Source of the DNA: Scleromitrula shiraiana | Lineage: Eukaryota > Ascomycota > Leotiomycetes > Helotiales > Sclerotiniaceae | NCBI GenBank assembly: GCA_028455995.1 | Contig: JABELC010000013.1 | Span: 310,001 to 374,000 of the forward strand | Direction: 5' to 3' | Length of the DNA: 64,000 nt | In this document: piece after piece, positions 35,483 through 48,959 of the stretch | Layout: each line of letters begins with the position of its first letter | Numbering within the stretch: the first letter of the stretch is position 1 | The notes under the pieces: generated by a model | Databases searched by the model: none | What the model was told of the DNA's origin: nothing | The model's input: the letters and a program-made list of their open reading frames with translations, nothing else | Program-made: the position numbers and the translations under genes

Positions 35483-37460
35483 TGTGAGTAGTTGAGGATT
35501 TTGGTTGAGAAAACTGGGATGTTGTTCTGCTGGGCTGGGGTTGCTCCGGTGAAATATAAATTGAGATATATTGTCTATTGGATGGTGAAAGCGACGAATC
35601 TTATAATATATGCAATCCATTTCACCTCCTTTATATAAATATCATCATGATTTGAATACCAACAAGCAGATATGCAAAAACCACCATGTTATTACCATAA
35701 ACAACGTCACCACAAATCAAACACAATAACTTAAAGCCCTCTATTTCCACGCCTTAAGGAGGACATACATCCCTCAACTTTCAAACCCATAACATGACCC
35801 TCAGCACACAGTTCTAACTATGACCCAAACACAACATTATTAACGATCTGAACCTTTAGAACAGGAAACAACCTATATAAGGTTTTAAAAAACAACACTT
35901 AGGCTCATATTTATAAACTGACGGATATACAGATATCCAGCCCTGGAAAAAAAGGAAATAGTTAACTGTGGCTGGATATAGGATCGCAATGTACTCGCAG
36001 CCCGCATCAAAACTGCCTAATTAGGAAATTCAACATTTAATGGACATGTACTGGGTCAAGTCGATTCGGATCGGGTCGAGTCGGTGGACTCGGACCGTAA
36101 ATGACTAGGATTCCTTGATAGGGAAATTGTGTACAGGAGATGTAGGGTCTTTTGATGGGCTTTTTCTCGATTTGCAGGTGATTTGGATGTATATAGAGAG
36201 GGGAGTTGGATGTTGTTATTAATATTCAGAGATGAACTGGGAGTGTCCTTGTTGATATCAATAATGATGTTTTTAATCCTTCAATTACTCGCTTGTTATC
36301 ATGGCTATAGATTTTGGTTTCGAGAGTAGATGTTATTGATTAGTTGGTAAGTGAACATGGAGCTAAAATTGATCATCGTTGCCATTAGGCCTATTGTACT
36401 GTATTGCTTGACGATGAATGGGCGTACTACCCAAGTTGTTATTAATATACTCTATTTTGATCTCGTCGCTGAAACTTTCCACCACCTATACTGCTCATCT
36501 AACTGGAAGATGACATACTTTCAATAACGTTTTGAGTTAACCTCTACGTCTGAATGTCGAGCCAGCAATCATGATCTCTCATCTCACAGGCCAAAATGAC
36601 CAAGGGTATTCACATCCACGGTCTTATCTAGAAGTGATTTGGAGAACGCAATAAATTATCGTCATGTTCATTTGACAATAAGAATATGGCAGTTTTTGGA
36701 AAATTAGACATAAGAAAAATGTTGGTCTGATAGGGCAGTCTAGAGGTGTATTCGTAGCTAGAGTATCGTTACTTAGATATAGTTATATGTGCAACCAGCC
36801 ACAATGAATACTAGCTGCAATGGCAATATCAATCCATTGCATCATTTATTCGCTCGCTCTACTCTAACCAAATATCTTCTCTAGACGAAGATCGTAACCT
36901 AAAGTTGGTTACAGTTATCATCTTGATAACCAAACCAGCAACAGCAAAATGGCACTGAAATGATGGTAAACAAAAGAAGCTATCGGCGGATAGGACAGAA
37001 AACAACAAGCCTAGGCTAAACCTAACCAGATATCCGTAGACTATTTTCTACGTCACTAGAAGTTACATCCCATCTGCGCGACACTTCTCCTAGCGCCAAC
37101 CGTGCAACTGGTGATATATATAGATATATATACATATCGAAGCGAAGGAAGGAAACATAATATTCCCCATCCTCCTAGTACGACAAACCCCAAATACCAA
37201 AAATAGCGTCCGCATCCATACGACCCCCCAAAGTAAATAAATATCCAACCAATCACCCAAACGCCATGTACAAACACCCGCCACCACTCGTAACACAAAC
37301 GCCATCCCCCGTCCCACTTACCCATCCAGCTGAGAAACTCCGATTCCGAAGTCGACTGTCCAAATCCCCTAAGATCTTACCTCTCACCATCTATCTATTC
37401 TGCATATCTATCATGTCATATCATAAAACCCCTTTTCTTTGTACGACTTGATATGTTTTC
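35483..37460. other. intergenic, nothing recognised
   Basis: Almost 2 kb with only short, domain-free frames. Near 36058-36092 there is a GGGTCGAGTCGG-like direct repeat. No RNA gene seen. Confidence 0.6.
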
Positions 37461-37594
37461 TTACTCTTACTCTTACTCTTACTCTTACTCTTACTCTTAC
37501 TCTTACTCTTACTCTTACTCTTACTCTTACTCTTACTCTTACTCTTACTCTTACTCTTACTCTTACTCTTACTCTTACTCTTAGTCTTAGTCTT
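37461..37594. repeat. (TTACTC)n hexanucleotide microsatellite, about 20 copies plus TTAGTC variants
   Basis: Near-perfect TTACTC units run from 37461 to about 37580, followed by two TTAGTC units and one more TTAC. Translated, it gives Leu-Thr repeats on the plus strand and Ser-Lys repeats on the minus strand, which explains the long open frames here. It differs from the TTAGGG telomere unit. Confidence 0.95.
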
Positions 37595-38254
37595 ACGATG
37601 AACGAACATATGGTAGGTATTAGGAGCGCGATGTATGGCTAGTTCTTACATCATCTTTATTATCATTCCTTTTTTCTGTTATCTTTTTGTTGTGGTTTTT
37701 ACGGGGTTGGTTCAGCTAGAGGTTGGGTTTATTTAGTCTGGGAAGTACAGTACGAGAATGGATGGGGGAAAGGAGAAGGAAGGGGGAGGTTTGGTACTTG
37801 CTGAGAGGTAGAGAATGTATACTATAGTACAGTGCACTTGTACTATAGTCTAGAATCCTTCGAATTTTCGCTTAATTTTTATTAAAGTGATATTGTGCTT
37901 GTATCTGCGTGCCTGGGAATTTGTAGCTTTTTGGTATGAGATGGAGATGGAGATGGAGATGGAATTCTGCGGTTGAGGTTTTGAACACGAAGTTTCTTGT
38001 CTGAGAATTGCAATTTTTTTGCTTGCCTATTCACTGCAACAGTTATAACTATTATAAAGAAGTAGAATGATTATTGGGTATATATCTACTCAAATTTAGG
38101 AATAATTATATTCTTCCCCTTATTAACCTCCACCGAACACTTTCCCACTTAAGATAACGCTTAAACCCCTAGTAATTTCAATACAAGCTGGCGCCATCAA
38201 TATTGGAAGCTCAAGCCAGTCTTCTACAAAGTAATTTTTAGAGGAAGAGAATAT
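37595..38254. other. intergenic, 3' flank of hexose transporter
   Basis: About 660 bases; contains GAGATG units near 37938-37960 (four copies). No gene seen. Confidence 0.6.
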
Positions 38255-40303
38255 TTAAGCAACCTCCTTATTAACCTCCGCCTCGGGCTCGCCCTTCTCA
38301 TTAGCAGCAACCTTAACCTCATCACCAGCAAGACCCATCTCAGCCGCAAATGTGCTGTGGGGAACCCACTTAGCACTATTTCTGGGATTAGTTTCCTCCA
38401 ACATTCTGTCGACCTGTTCAAGCGAGAGACCCTTAGTTTCGGGCACCAAGAAGTAGGCGAATGCGAAACTGATGATACACAAACTACCCCACATGAAAAA
38501 GATCTTGGCTCCTAGGTTGGCGTCTCCTTTTCCGGTACCGACGAGGTAGGGTGTGATGACTGCGATGATACAGTTCCAGAACCAGTTGGAGGCGGTGGAG
38601 AGACCGACTCCACGGGAACGAATCGGGAGGGGGAAGATCTCTCCTACTACGACCCAGGCGGCGGGTCCCCAGGTGGTGGCAAACATTGTAATGTTGATAC
38701 CTGGTTTGGGATTAGCAAGTTGCTGATATAGTTTGATGAATGTGGAACTTACAGATGAAGGCAATCATGGCGGAGACGGCAGAGTTATTGTGTTTATTGA
38801 TTTCACCGGCGGTAACACCAATAATTCCAACGATGAATTGGGAAATGACCATACCAGCAGCACCCCAGATGAGAATAGTACGGCGACCGAGTCTCTCAAT
38901 GATATAGAAGGCAATTGGAGTGGAGCACATGTTGACCAAGGAGGTGATCAGAGAGATCAAAAAGGGGTTCTTGATCGTTCCCAGGGATGTGAAGAAGACA
39001 TTTCCGAAGTAGAAGATGAAGTTCTTGAATCAAATATCAGTACGGACATTTTCATTTGGTGATTTAATTCGCCAAGATATTGATAAACCAGGAGAGAAAT
39101 AAGACTATACTTACAATTCCAGTAAGTTGTTGCATCATCTGTAGAAGGATACCAACGGTGGTTCTGCGAGTGTTAGTGGAGCCCTTGAAGATGGATCCTG
39201 TCAATGTGTTAGTATAACATGAAGTCAAATTCGGGAAATCAGAAATTACGAACCCCTGAAACAATTAGTCCATTGGGAGATGTAAGATGTCTGTGGCACA
39301 ACAGAAAGTTCGTATTCGTGATTGGCAATGATTTCCGCAAGCTCATCTTGGATGTATTCCGACTCAATTGGTTGACCACGGACGCTTGAAAGAGATTTGG
39401 CAGCATCTTCGAGACGGCCCTTCTTGACATAGTAACGTGGGGATTCGGGGAGGATGAACAATCCAAGTGCTAGGACGATAGCCCATAGAAATTGAACTCC
39501 AATTGGGATTCTGTAAGAACCACTATCTTTTCGGTTTTGTGTAGCATACACAACGCAGTTGGCAAGTAAGATACCGACGGTGATACAGAATTGGTATCCA
39601 GAAACGAGGGCACCTCGGACTTTTTTCGGAGCAATTTCTGACATATACAAGATGACTAGATGATTTGTTAGCTGGGCCAGACGATTTGCGGCTGAGAACT
39701 TACTGATAGCAGAAATGAATCCGACACCACCTCCAGCAACGAAACGACCGACAGACATGAGAGCAACACCGGTAGAAGCAACCTCCATTATACACCCAAC
39801 ACAGAAAACTATACAACCAGTAATGATGGTCATACGACGCCCGATATAATCTGCAACATCACCAGCAATGATAGCTCCGAAGAAAGTGCCAGCTGAGAGA
39901 ATAGAAGTCGTCAATGATTGGTCCTTAGCCGGCACAACGAACGCATCTTTGATTGCTTTGGAGGCATCAGAGGCGGGCTGATCTTTCCCAGTCCATTGAT
40001 GAATGATATAAGGCATTGCCAAAACACCAGACATCCATCCTGTATCGTATCCGAAGAAAATACCACCGAAGGCCGCAAAAGCACACATAAGATATGCTTT
40101 AACAGTTACCGGTGCCTCGATCTGTAGCAAAGCCAGTTAGTATTACTAGATAAACAACAGTAGAACCGGATCATTGATAGGTAGATATTGTGAGAAAAGT
40201 GCCATTGAGACACCAATTCAGTACTGGAATAAGAAAACCTGAAGCTCTGCCCACTTACACGAGACGTATCGGTCGTGCCATGAACGACTGCTCCTCCTGG
40301 CAT
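38255..40303 (-). CDS. HXT-type hexose transporter (MFS sugar porter)
   Basis: Imports glucose or related hexoses. Six exons, 40303-40259, 40121-39704, 39655-39254, 39197-39115, 39023-38753 and 38700-38255, join to 539 residues. Sugar-porter signatures are all present: GYDTGWMSGVLAMP in helix 1, DYIGRRMTI after helix 2, VGRFVAGGGVGF, PESPRYYVKKGR closing the N-half, ILLQMMQQLTGI (QQLTG of helix 7), ERLGRRTILIWG, and FLVPETKGLSLEQVD at the C-end of the core. The intron at 39253-39198 uses a GTTCGT donor. The first exon is only 15 codons. The tail is Glu/Lys-rich. Whether it is a transporter or a sensor cannot be decided here. Confidence 0.95.
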
Positions 40304-42594
40304 GATGAAGGCTGGGACTTGTCAATGGATGAATAGTTATTGTCACTATCCGTAAATATATATACTGCGGACGTAGGTAGGCGTCAGGTAGGCTTGGGAG
40401 ATACCAAGAGAGCTGGATCTGAAAGCTCTGGGGGTTCGAGGGGTTCGAGGGGTTTATGTATGTACCAAATACCATCTATCAAACAGTATTGGCTTTCAAC
40501 CGGGCCTTCTCTACCCACTCAAAAAGCTTGAAATCGATCAAAATCCTCGAAAGGAAGCACAGACGAGCTCTCCCTTGCAAGAATATTCCGAGGAAGTGTG
40601 CACGCGCTCTGTACATCGTCGGAAAAATTGTCATATCATTATAAGAACCCCCAGTGATTGCTAAACGACAAGGGGTGCACATGATGGTTGTAAGCCACTC
40701 CTCGTTAAGAGGATTTCGGGGACTCCAGATTAAGCAATTTACCAACAATGCGGAGGAGTTTCCCTCGTGGGGAATGAAGCTAGCAAGGATTAGTTGATGC
40801 GGGGAACATGGGTTAAGTGGTGACACACTCTGCAATATGCAAGGTAGCTTTGTTTCCATCCCTCGCAAGCAAGACTGGAAATGAGCAAGTCGGTCCGACT
40901 GTATGACGGACTGAAGAAGGAAATGTTATCAATATGCCAATAGGCGCTGTTGGTTGTCTAAGTTGCCTCAAAATCATCTCACATTGGAACGTGATTTCTC
41001 AAGGGACGAACCAATTGCTGACAAAGTAGAAGTGCAGTTGGATGGGCTGCAACAGCCTGCAAGTATGTAGCAGTGGATCAATTACCGAACGCCGGCCCTA
41101 TTACTTTGCTTACATCCTATGTAATAAAAACATATGGGAGTACAAGTGTATTGAAGGAACGAGTAGCCGATGCCCGCGAACGAGCTTCAGAACGCAGCAG
41201 ACAAACGGATCCAAACATAGAAAATTGCCACAAAAACAATCTGTCAAATATTGTCAAGTACATCATCACTTGATCTATCACTTGATCATTCCAGGCTCCA
41301 GCAAACCAACCTACATGAGATACAAAGTATTCCAACGTATGAAGAAGAGAATAGTTCCAGCTTATTTTGGTCTGTCGGTTAACCTCGTACCCGTAATACG
41401 GTTAAAATACCACACCACAAAAGAACTCACAACGCTGTGTCTTTCGATAATGCGAACGCCGTGTGTTGCTCCATTGGCTACTTTGAACAGAAACCCTTGT
41501 TTGTCTTTGATGCTGGTCAATCCGACTCCAGTAAGCGTCCGTTGAAATGCGGTTTTTGGCCTGTAATAATCTGGCCATTTGGAACATGGGTTGGTTGACT
41601 TCCTTCATTCTGGGACGAGAAGAGATTTTCGCCTGAGTAAATGTAACATCGAAAACATGCAATGAAACACCATGATAATAAAAATAACAGTACACAGAGT
41701 ATTGTACGTACTACATACAATAGTGAGTAACTCGGCAACTCAATGCTGTTGATTTGTTGGTTACATCTTCTGAATTATACATGGATATTTGTTATTGGGA
41801 TTGAAATTATCATTTCAAGGTAAGTTTACTCTCAGCTCATGAATATGAAGACGTTGAGAAAAAGTTGGAATAAAGCTGGGGGGGGGGGGGGGGGGGAGTA
41901 AGAAATTGATACTGTCTCCACTCGACTGTTCCCACTCATGATCATCATGTCCACCAAAAGTTAGACCAGCTCTGAACTAATGACTGACTGACTACCTTCC
42001 CCGCATGGGGTTGAGCTGTCTTTGTGGGGTTGATTTGAAGAACCAACTGTATCCATGACCATTACAATCCAGTACAGTACATATACCCAGTGTATATTTT
42101 TTTGATCATTTTCATATTCACATGTAGTTGCGTACTATCTCCGATTATTAAATTATTATCGAACGTTTGAACTGATTTCTTGACATATATACAGATAAAC
42201 AACGGATTCAATATACATTCTAGGTAGAACAAAACATGAGGTAATTATTGAATAGAAACACTGTATTTTGTATCAATCCTTGTGTACAGGGCTCTATACT
42301 GAACATCTCTAAAAGCAAGTAGAAGCTTTCGCTTTTACTGAGCTTGCTCTCACCCCGTAAAACCAAAATTTAGTACTCTTCTTTCGAATCTGTTTCTGTA
42401 CGTTTGAACAAACACAACCCAAATGGTGCTCCAAAATACCATGCCGTGGGTGAAAGGGTAGAACGAGATGGAGAAAATCAAAACACCGCCCATCAAGAAA
42501 GAATAGCATTCCTCTGAACAGTAATGCGCCAAACCAAAAATGCCATAATGCTAGCCACATATAACCCACCACATTAACACCGATAATTATATGA
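40304..42594. other. intergenic, 2.3 kb, with a 19 bp G-run
   Basis: Upstream of the hexose transporter and downstream of CHD1. A run of 19 G lies at 41878-41896. The open frame at 41042-41545 has an irregular composition and no domain. A hydrophobic open frame (42309-42572, minus) follows the CHD1 stop and is probably 3' UTR. Confidence 0.6.
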
Positions 42595-45500
42595 TTATGC
42601 GCCCATGCAATGTAATCTCGGAAATCGTAGCTGTTGAGAACTCATAACTTTTCCTTTTCGCTGCCATGACTTACAGCTTCCCCACTATCTTTATCAGGGT
42701 TTACAACCTTCTTGTACATTGATGCTACCGCGTGCATAGACTGGCCTGGATTAGGCCAGAACGTCATTACATAGTTCCTGATAATTGTTAGAAATAGAAG
42801 ATGATACGCAAATGTTCAGGGACTTACCAAAGACTCTTGGTCAAATTTTCGTCCACCTTTCCACCCTTCTCTGGTTTGATTATGGAGTCGATGAATTTAC
42901 CAGTGACTATCAACTCTTCTTTCAATACCCTCGCTCTCTCTTTCTTAATTGGAAAGTTTTTGGGTGTGCCGGCCTGAAGACGCTTGAGATTCTCTCTAAT
43001 AGGCTTAAAAAGTTTGCGGAGCATGTCGTTTTGATCTGGTTCGCTATATCCATTCTCCGATTTGCGATGCTTCGTGCGGCGATCCTTCTCTTCGTCTGCA
43101 TCGCTGTGTTTTCTTTTTAAGTCAAGCTTTGAAGATCGTTGATGGTCCCTGGAGTCATTGAATTGACTATGACGATCTCGGTCACGGTCACGAATGCTAT
43201 GGTCTGATGTGCGTGAAGGTTTTCTTGCTTGCGGGGCCGGAGAAGCGGACACGGATCCTCTTGTCTCGGATCTTCTCGAACCATTCGTTCGTTCGTGCTT
43301 TTTGTTGTTGCGGTGATGATTCTCCACGGCACGTTTTGCAGCTTGATTGTCGGAATATTTTGCTTTCAAGACTGAAAGAAGATAGTCGGCTCTCCGAACC
43401 AAATGAACGGCACCAGGTGCCTTAGCAACTTTGTCTTCTGCCTTTATTCTCTCTTCCTTCTTGTCTACTCTATGTTCCTCAAGGAACAATTTATCGCCAA
43501 GTCCCAAATCAGTATCGTCTCGGATCTGGGTCCAGGCACCATAACCGTGCCTATGGATACCAACAAGGAGCATACCGTCTTCTTTGGCACCCCATTCACA
43601 TGAGTAGTGTGCGCCTTTAGATGCATCGGGAACACGGTAATTCTTGAATTCAGTAAGATTTCCAAGAATCTCTCTTAACATCCTCATCTCGCCTGGGCGT
43701 TCCACAATAGTTTCGGCGTTCACTCTCTTGACTCCGTCATAATCGAAAAGAACTGCTTTCCGATCTTTCTTCGTCAAAGGTCTATTTGTTTGGCGCTCCA
43801 TTGCTTCTACTCTAGCATTTTCTTCCTTAAGGCGTCTGTTACTCTCATCTGTAAGAGCGTTGATGGTGGCTCTCAAGACATCAAGGTCGCGACCAATAAG
43901 ACGGGCTTCTTTCACGAGTTCTTCACCACGGTCTTCTAGAGAGCCGAAACGGAGATATGCCTTCATCAAATTTCTGACTTCCTTTTCGTTGAGTGGCCGC
44001 TTCGGATCCAAAAGGTTGGCCTGGGCTTCTCGCTTCTCTTCCAGCTCTTCTTGCTTAGCTTGATCTCGCTCACGTTTCTTTGCTAGACGTTGTTCTCTTT
44101 CAGCCTCCGCCGTGTTTTTCATGGTGGCTTTTCGGGGTGCATTCTCTTCGACAACCTTGGCCAAATATTCCTCATGGGCGCGTTTTTCTTCCTCGGCTTT
44201 AATACCTGCCAATTGATCTTTGGGAATGATATCGTCCCATTCAAGATCAATCTTGACATCAGTATATTCAAAACTTCTGAGAAAGTCTTCACCACCATCG
44301 GCAACCATGCCTTCGGGAACTTCAGTCTTGTGCTCTTCGGCGTTTTCTAGAACGGAATCAATGTCCAACTCCTCGAGCTTCTTTTGGTTTCCAGACTGTT
44401 CAAACATCTTCTGTCCTCTCTTTTTCAAAATACGAGAAATATCTTCTGATGACTTCGGGTCGTCAATTTTGCCAGCCTTGGCCGCTTTCTCTCGAAGCTC
44501 TTTCTTCTCTTTGTCTGTAACGCCTCTTTGGATGGTGATGAACTCCAACATCAACTTGTTACGAGCGCGCTCCAAGATTTCTTCTTCAACTGTTTCCTTA
44601 GATACTAATCTGTATATACTGACAGGCTTCTTTTGACCAATACGGTGAGCACGAGCCATTGCCTGAAGATCAGCTTGAGGATTCCAATCAGAGTCAAATA
44701 TAACAACGGTATCAGCAGTCATAAGATTGATACCAAGACCTCCAGCACGTGTAGAGAGTAGGAAACAAAAATCATTACTCTCTTCAGCATTGAAATGATC
44801 TATTGCTTGACGACGAGGGCCTGCAGCAACGGTACCGTCAAGACGTTGGAATTGGTAGCCACGAAGTTGAAGATAATCGCCAAGAATATCCAACATCTTG
44901 ACCATTTGACTGAAAATTAACACGCGATGATTGTCCTTCTTGAGTTTGGCAAGCAGTCTGTCAAGCAACATCATTTTCCCACTGCTTGCAATCAAACCCT
45001 TCAATTGATCGTCACGTCTCTCGCTACCTTTGAGTATCTTCTCTTCAGCATTGGGAAACATGTAAGGATGGTTGCTGGCCTTCTTTAATTCCATCATTAT
45101 GTTCAACAAGGATTGCTTTTGCCCTTTAGATCCTTCGTTCAAGGCGGCATAGTTTCGAGTAAGAATGTTTTTGTAATAGTCGAGCTGAACGTCCGATAAT
45201 TCTACGCGGATGATTTTCTCACTCTTTGGTGGGAGATCATTCTCGACTTTCTGCTTTGTGCGTCGAAGAATGTATGGCTGAATCCTGGTGGTAAGCGCAG
45301 CAATTTTTTCACCAGCGGCCTCATCCGTAAGATCCATGTTATCCTCAATGTCCAATTCGCCAGGCATGAGGAAGTCCATGAGTGCTGACAGTTCACCCAA
45401 GGTATTTTGGACCGGCGTACCGGTGATCAATAATCTGCTTGGAGCTTTGAAATCAAGTAGTTTCTGATATAATTGTGAATCGCGGTTCTTAAGACGATGA

Positions 45501-47442
45501 GCTTCATCAACAGCCATAAACTGCCACTTGATTTGTGACAAGAAAGTAGCATCTGCAAGAATGTACTCATAAGAGGTGAGGAGAACGTTAAACTTTGGAC
45601 GCTTAGGGTTTCCATCTACCAGCAATTCATGTTCGCGAATGATGGCGCGGGATGCTTCTTTGCCATTGTAAACGACGTAGTTGAGACTTGGTGCCCAATT
45701 ATCAAATGTATCGGCCCATGCAGGGATCGTAGTGAGAGGTACCACGACAAGGAGTGGCCCTTCTTGTCCGCGATCATGGCGGAGCCAATTCATAAATGCG
45801 ACAGTTTGAACAGTCTTACCAAGACCCATTTCATCTGCAAGGATAACATTTTTGTTTTTACACCAGTTGTATGCAAGGAAGTTAAGTCCAGTAATTTGAA
45901 AATCTCGAAGCTGGCCATTCTTGATGTAATCCGGCTGCTCGCGAATCGGCATGTGAGGGCTTCTAGTATCGGGATTTGATTCCTTTCGATCTGAGGTTAA
46001 AGATCTCGAGCTGCGGTCCAAGAAGCGATCAATGGCATCTTGAGCTTTCTCGCTAATAAATGAAGCGCTTTCCCAAGTGCAACTCTCGTAGTAGAGAGCC
46101 TTCCACTTAATGAAATATTCGGTTTCCTCATCTCCTTCACGCGAGCCAATAACTCGTTCAACCTTGGTGTAATCCTCTAAAGCGTCCGCGTCGCGTTCCC
46201 GGTCGAGCATCCACTTTTCTTTCTCTTCTGGAGGGATTTCATCGCCTTGTGTCATGTATATGTCTTCGAGAATGATTTTCTTGTAATAGTTTTCAAGGCG
46301 TCGGACCCCCCTTACAGCCCCCAAAGATGAGGTGGTCTCCCAAGTCGCATGGCAGTGTGACTTTCCTTGCCACTTGATGTAGTACTCAAAATCGTCCTTA
46401 GTAAGATTTTCATCGTTTATGTCACTTTCATCCTTGACCTTATGCTTTAAGACGACATCAATGTATGGCGAGTTGTCTTCAGTGTCTCCTGCCCATTGAT
46501 TTGGTGTCATCATTTCTGATTCATCTTCAAGATCTGGATCGCTTTCCTGGTATGCTCCGGCAGTGACTTGTGCAGCACGACGGCTGTTCCATCTTTTCTC
46601 TTGATAATGCGGGGTGAGGTTTCCGGATTCAAGTTGGCGGCGACGATTTTTCTTCGTAGTACTTCGTGCCCGGGCACCACCATAAGTATCACTATCTTCG
46701 CTTTCGGATGCAGATGCGGAACGCAGAGCCGGTGTCTGGCGTTTTGAGGCTATTCACAGTGTTAGCGGTTTGCGACAACGAACTGATGTAATTTATTACA
46801 TTGCTGAGAGCGTTCGGGTTTCCTACGCTTATTTCTATGAGAGGCCACGACATCAGAATCGGATTCTTCTTCATCGCCAGACTCGACCTGTTGTTATCAG
46901 TACTTGTATCTACGTGATTTATATTCATTTCTACAACAAAGCAGGGTAAGCAACATACAATAGTTCGGTTTTGTACTGGACGAGCCTAAGCGCCAAAATA
47001 TACGTCAGCATTAGGTTTTGCTATGGCAGATTGATGTAAGACCTACACTTCTTCGTAGACCATATAGCTCAGGATTTTCTAGGAAATATCGGTCCTGGTC
47101 TGGACCAGCCTTGCGTTTAGGGCGACGAGACTCGACTGAGCTCGAACGCTCGGCCCGTTGGCCATTGGAGACAGCAACCGCAGGCGCGTCATCCATATCG
47201 AAATCAGCATCATCGGATTGATCTTGCTCTTCAGCTGACGAAGCTTCAGAAGCATCGGTATCTCGAGCACCAAATCCGGTTTGGTGGTTTGATGAAGCCG
47301 GTGAGGGTTCATCGACAGGAGGGTTCGCAACGTCCGAAAGTTCTGATTCGCTCTCGCCTTGAGCGTCATCATTCGATGGCGAGGATCTTGCTAAAGAATC
47401 ATCGCATCCATTGAACATAGGTATTGGAGATGTCGAGCTCAT
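42595..47442 (-). CDS. CHD1: CHD1-type chromatin-remodelling ATPase
   Basis: An ATP-dependent remodeler that spaces nucleosomes in transcribed genes. Exons 47442-47047, 46985-46959 (27 nt), 46887-46800, 46749-42828, 42777-42675 and probably 42630-42595 join to about 1523 residues. An acidic N-terminus is followed by two chromodomains (about 265-315 and 363-415; YYIKWQGKSHCHATWE and YFIKWKALYYESCTWE), the SNF2 motor with ADEMGLGKT (about 475-483) and VDEAHRLKN, and the helicase C lobe (LDGTVAAGPRRQAID, STRAGGLGINL, RAHRIGQKKPV). A Lys/Glu-rich linker, a SANT/SLIDE-like region and a CHCT-type helical domain (about 1410-1470) complete it. The penultimate exon gives LWNYVMTFWPNPGQS. The last exon is uncertain: splicing at 42674 gives LRFPRLHCMGA, reading through stops at 42642. 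Confidence 0.95.
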
Positions 47443-48959
47443 GACTGTAATTGTATCCTGCGGGGCTGCGACGACGATATTAGCTATTTGGACGAAATAA
47501 TCTCATGATGCTCAGAGTTGAAAACTCTAACAAGTACACGAATATAAGGAGAAAAACTCTGCGATTCAGAATTCATCAATATCACAAGACAATGAGCTTA
47601 AATAACACGCTGAATGTCATCGGCGCATGCTCGTGTGATTGATACCAGCTTGATGATGAAAGTCGATGGAATTGTTCCGATCGATTGGAGCTGAGTTGGT
47701 GACGATATGCTGAAGTGCAAGGTAAGGGGGAAATGACAACGACCGGGCAATAAAACAAGTAAAGATATCACAGCTTCAAGCAGTTTGAAGGGATAATATA
47801 TGAAGATGAAGATGGAAATGATGAATTTCGAGGATAGCCAGATGGAACAATGCCCTTGGGCTAAATGACAGAGCATGTTTGATGGGAATTTTTCAACGGA
47901 ACAGAAACTTACAAGCCATTTCTAAAAGGCCCCCCTTCGAATACAATATTGAAGATACAAGGAATGAAATTAATAGTAAGAAATTAAGAGGATATTATGG
48001 TTGTGTTGGAATAGAAATTTGGGTACTTTTTCGAAATTGGGAGTATCCGGGACTTTTGAAGGTCACTTAATGCTGAAAGATAACTAGGACCACCACTTGA
48101 TGGGTATCAAAATGAATGGCTCGGTTATTAAAGAGAAAAGATTATGTAATAAGGTTGGAGGCTGGGCTTGAGTTGACCTGAAAATCTAGGCAAAAATCAT
48201 TAGCAGCGGCGTAGCTCTCAGCTGGGAGCACTACATTTAAAAAACGAAATAAAAATTAATACTATCAACTAACAAGTGAGAAATAATTCATGGTTGATTT
48301 TATATTGATTTAATTGAAAAGGATTAGAACTACAATGCTTTGATGATGATCATCATCATCATCATCATCATCGTGATATGATCACTTCCTTCCTTCCAGC
48401 AGCTGTCCACCAGTGCTCTCTCTGACTTTGTTATGCTCTACCGCCATCTGCTTATTAGTATACGTTGACCTGGTCAGCATGTTAGAAACCACATGCGCAA
48501 ATACATTCTACGGGTAGCTGAACAAACACGTTATACATTTTGAAAAACCAACACTACCCACCTTACCAACTTGTCGGAGTAAAAGTTGTCTTTTTGCCGA
48601 ACATAGATTTTGCGCTATTTGACCAATAGCATCGATCACGATTAAAATCATATCCATAATACTGATTCGGCGGTTGTTCACAGACAGATCCATTAATAAA
48701 ACCAAATATCCAAGAATATCCAAACATATTTTTTGAACCTCCAAATCTACCTCTCCACCTACATAGATACCATACCTCCCTCTCTCCATCTTCGAATCTC
48801 TGCAGTACCAGAGGATTGTTGGTTTTGCACAAGGACAAAGAAGTATAGGTATTGGAATCAACAATACTACCTTTTTCCATCTATCACCTCCCACAAATAT
48901 ATCAAAACTTTTTTTCTTATAAAATTTCGTGTTCTTGAAGAGCCAGAATCTACATAAAG
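47443..48959. promoter_or_regulatory. divergent upstream region of CHD1 and RLI1
   Basis: 1.5 kb between two head-to-head essential-type genes, so both promoters must lie here. A (ATC)n repeat sits at about 48344-48372 with a GATGATGATCATC palindrome at its edge. No third gene is seen. Specific control sites cannot be named. Confidence 0.55.

Noticed and set aside
37461..37594. Possible interstitial telomere repeat
   Set aside because: The unit is TTACTC/TTAGTC, not TTAGGG, and nothing subtelomeric is near.
37421..37609. Ser-Lys repeat frame (minus) and Leu-Thr repeat frame (plus)
   Set aside because: Direct translation of the TTACTC microsatellite, open simply because the unit has no stop in those frames.
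41042..41545. 167-codon open frame, plus strand
   Set aside because: Composition is erratic, no domain or splice partner is visible, and frames on the other strand overlap it equally well.
46510..46692. Separate small minus-strand genes at 46510-46692 and 46692-46928
   Set aside because: These are other-frame readings of CHD1 exons 3-4; the in-frame splicing joins them to the remodeler.
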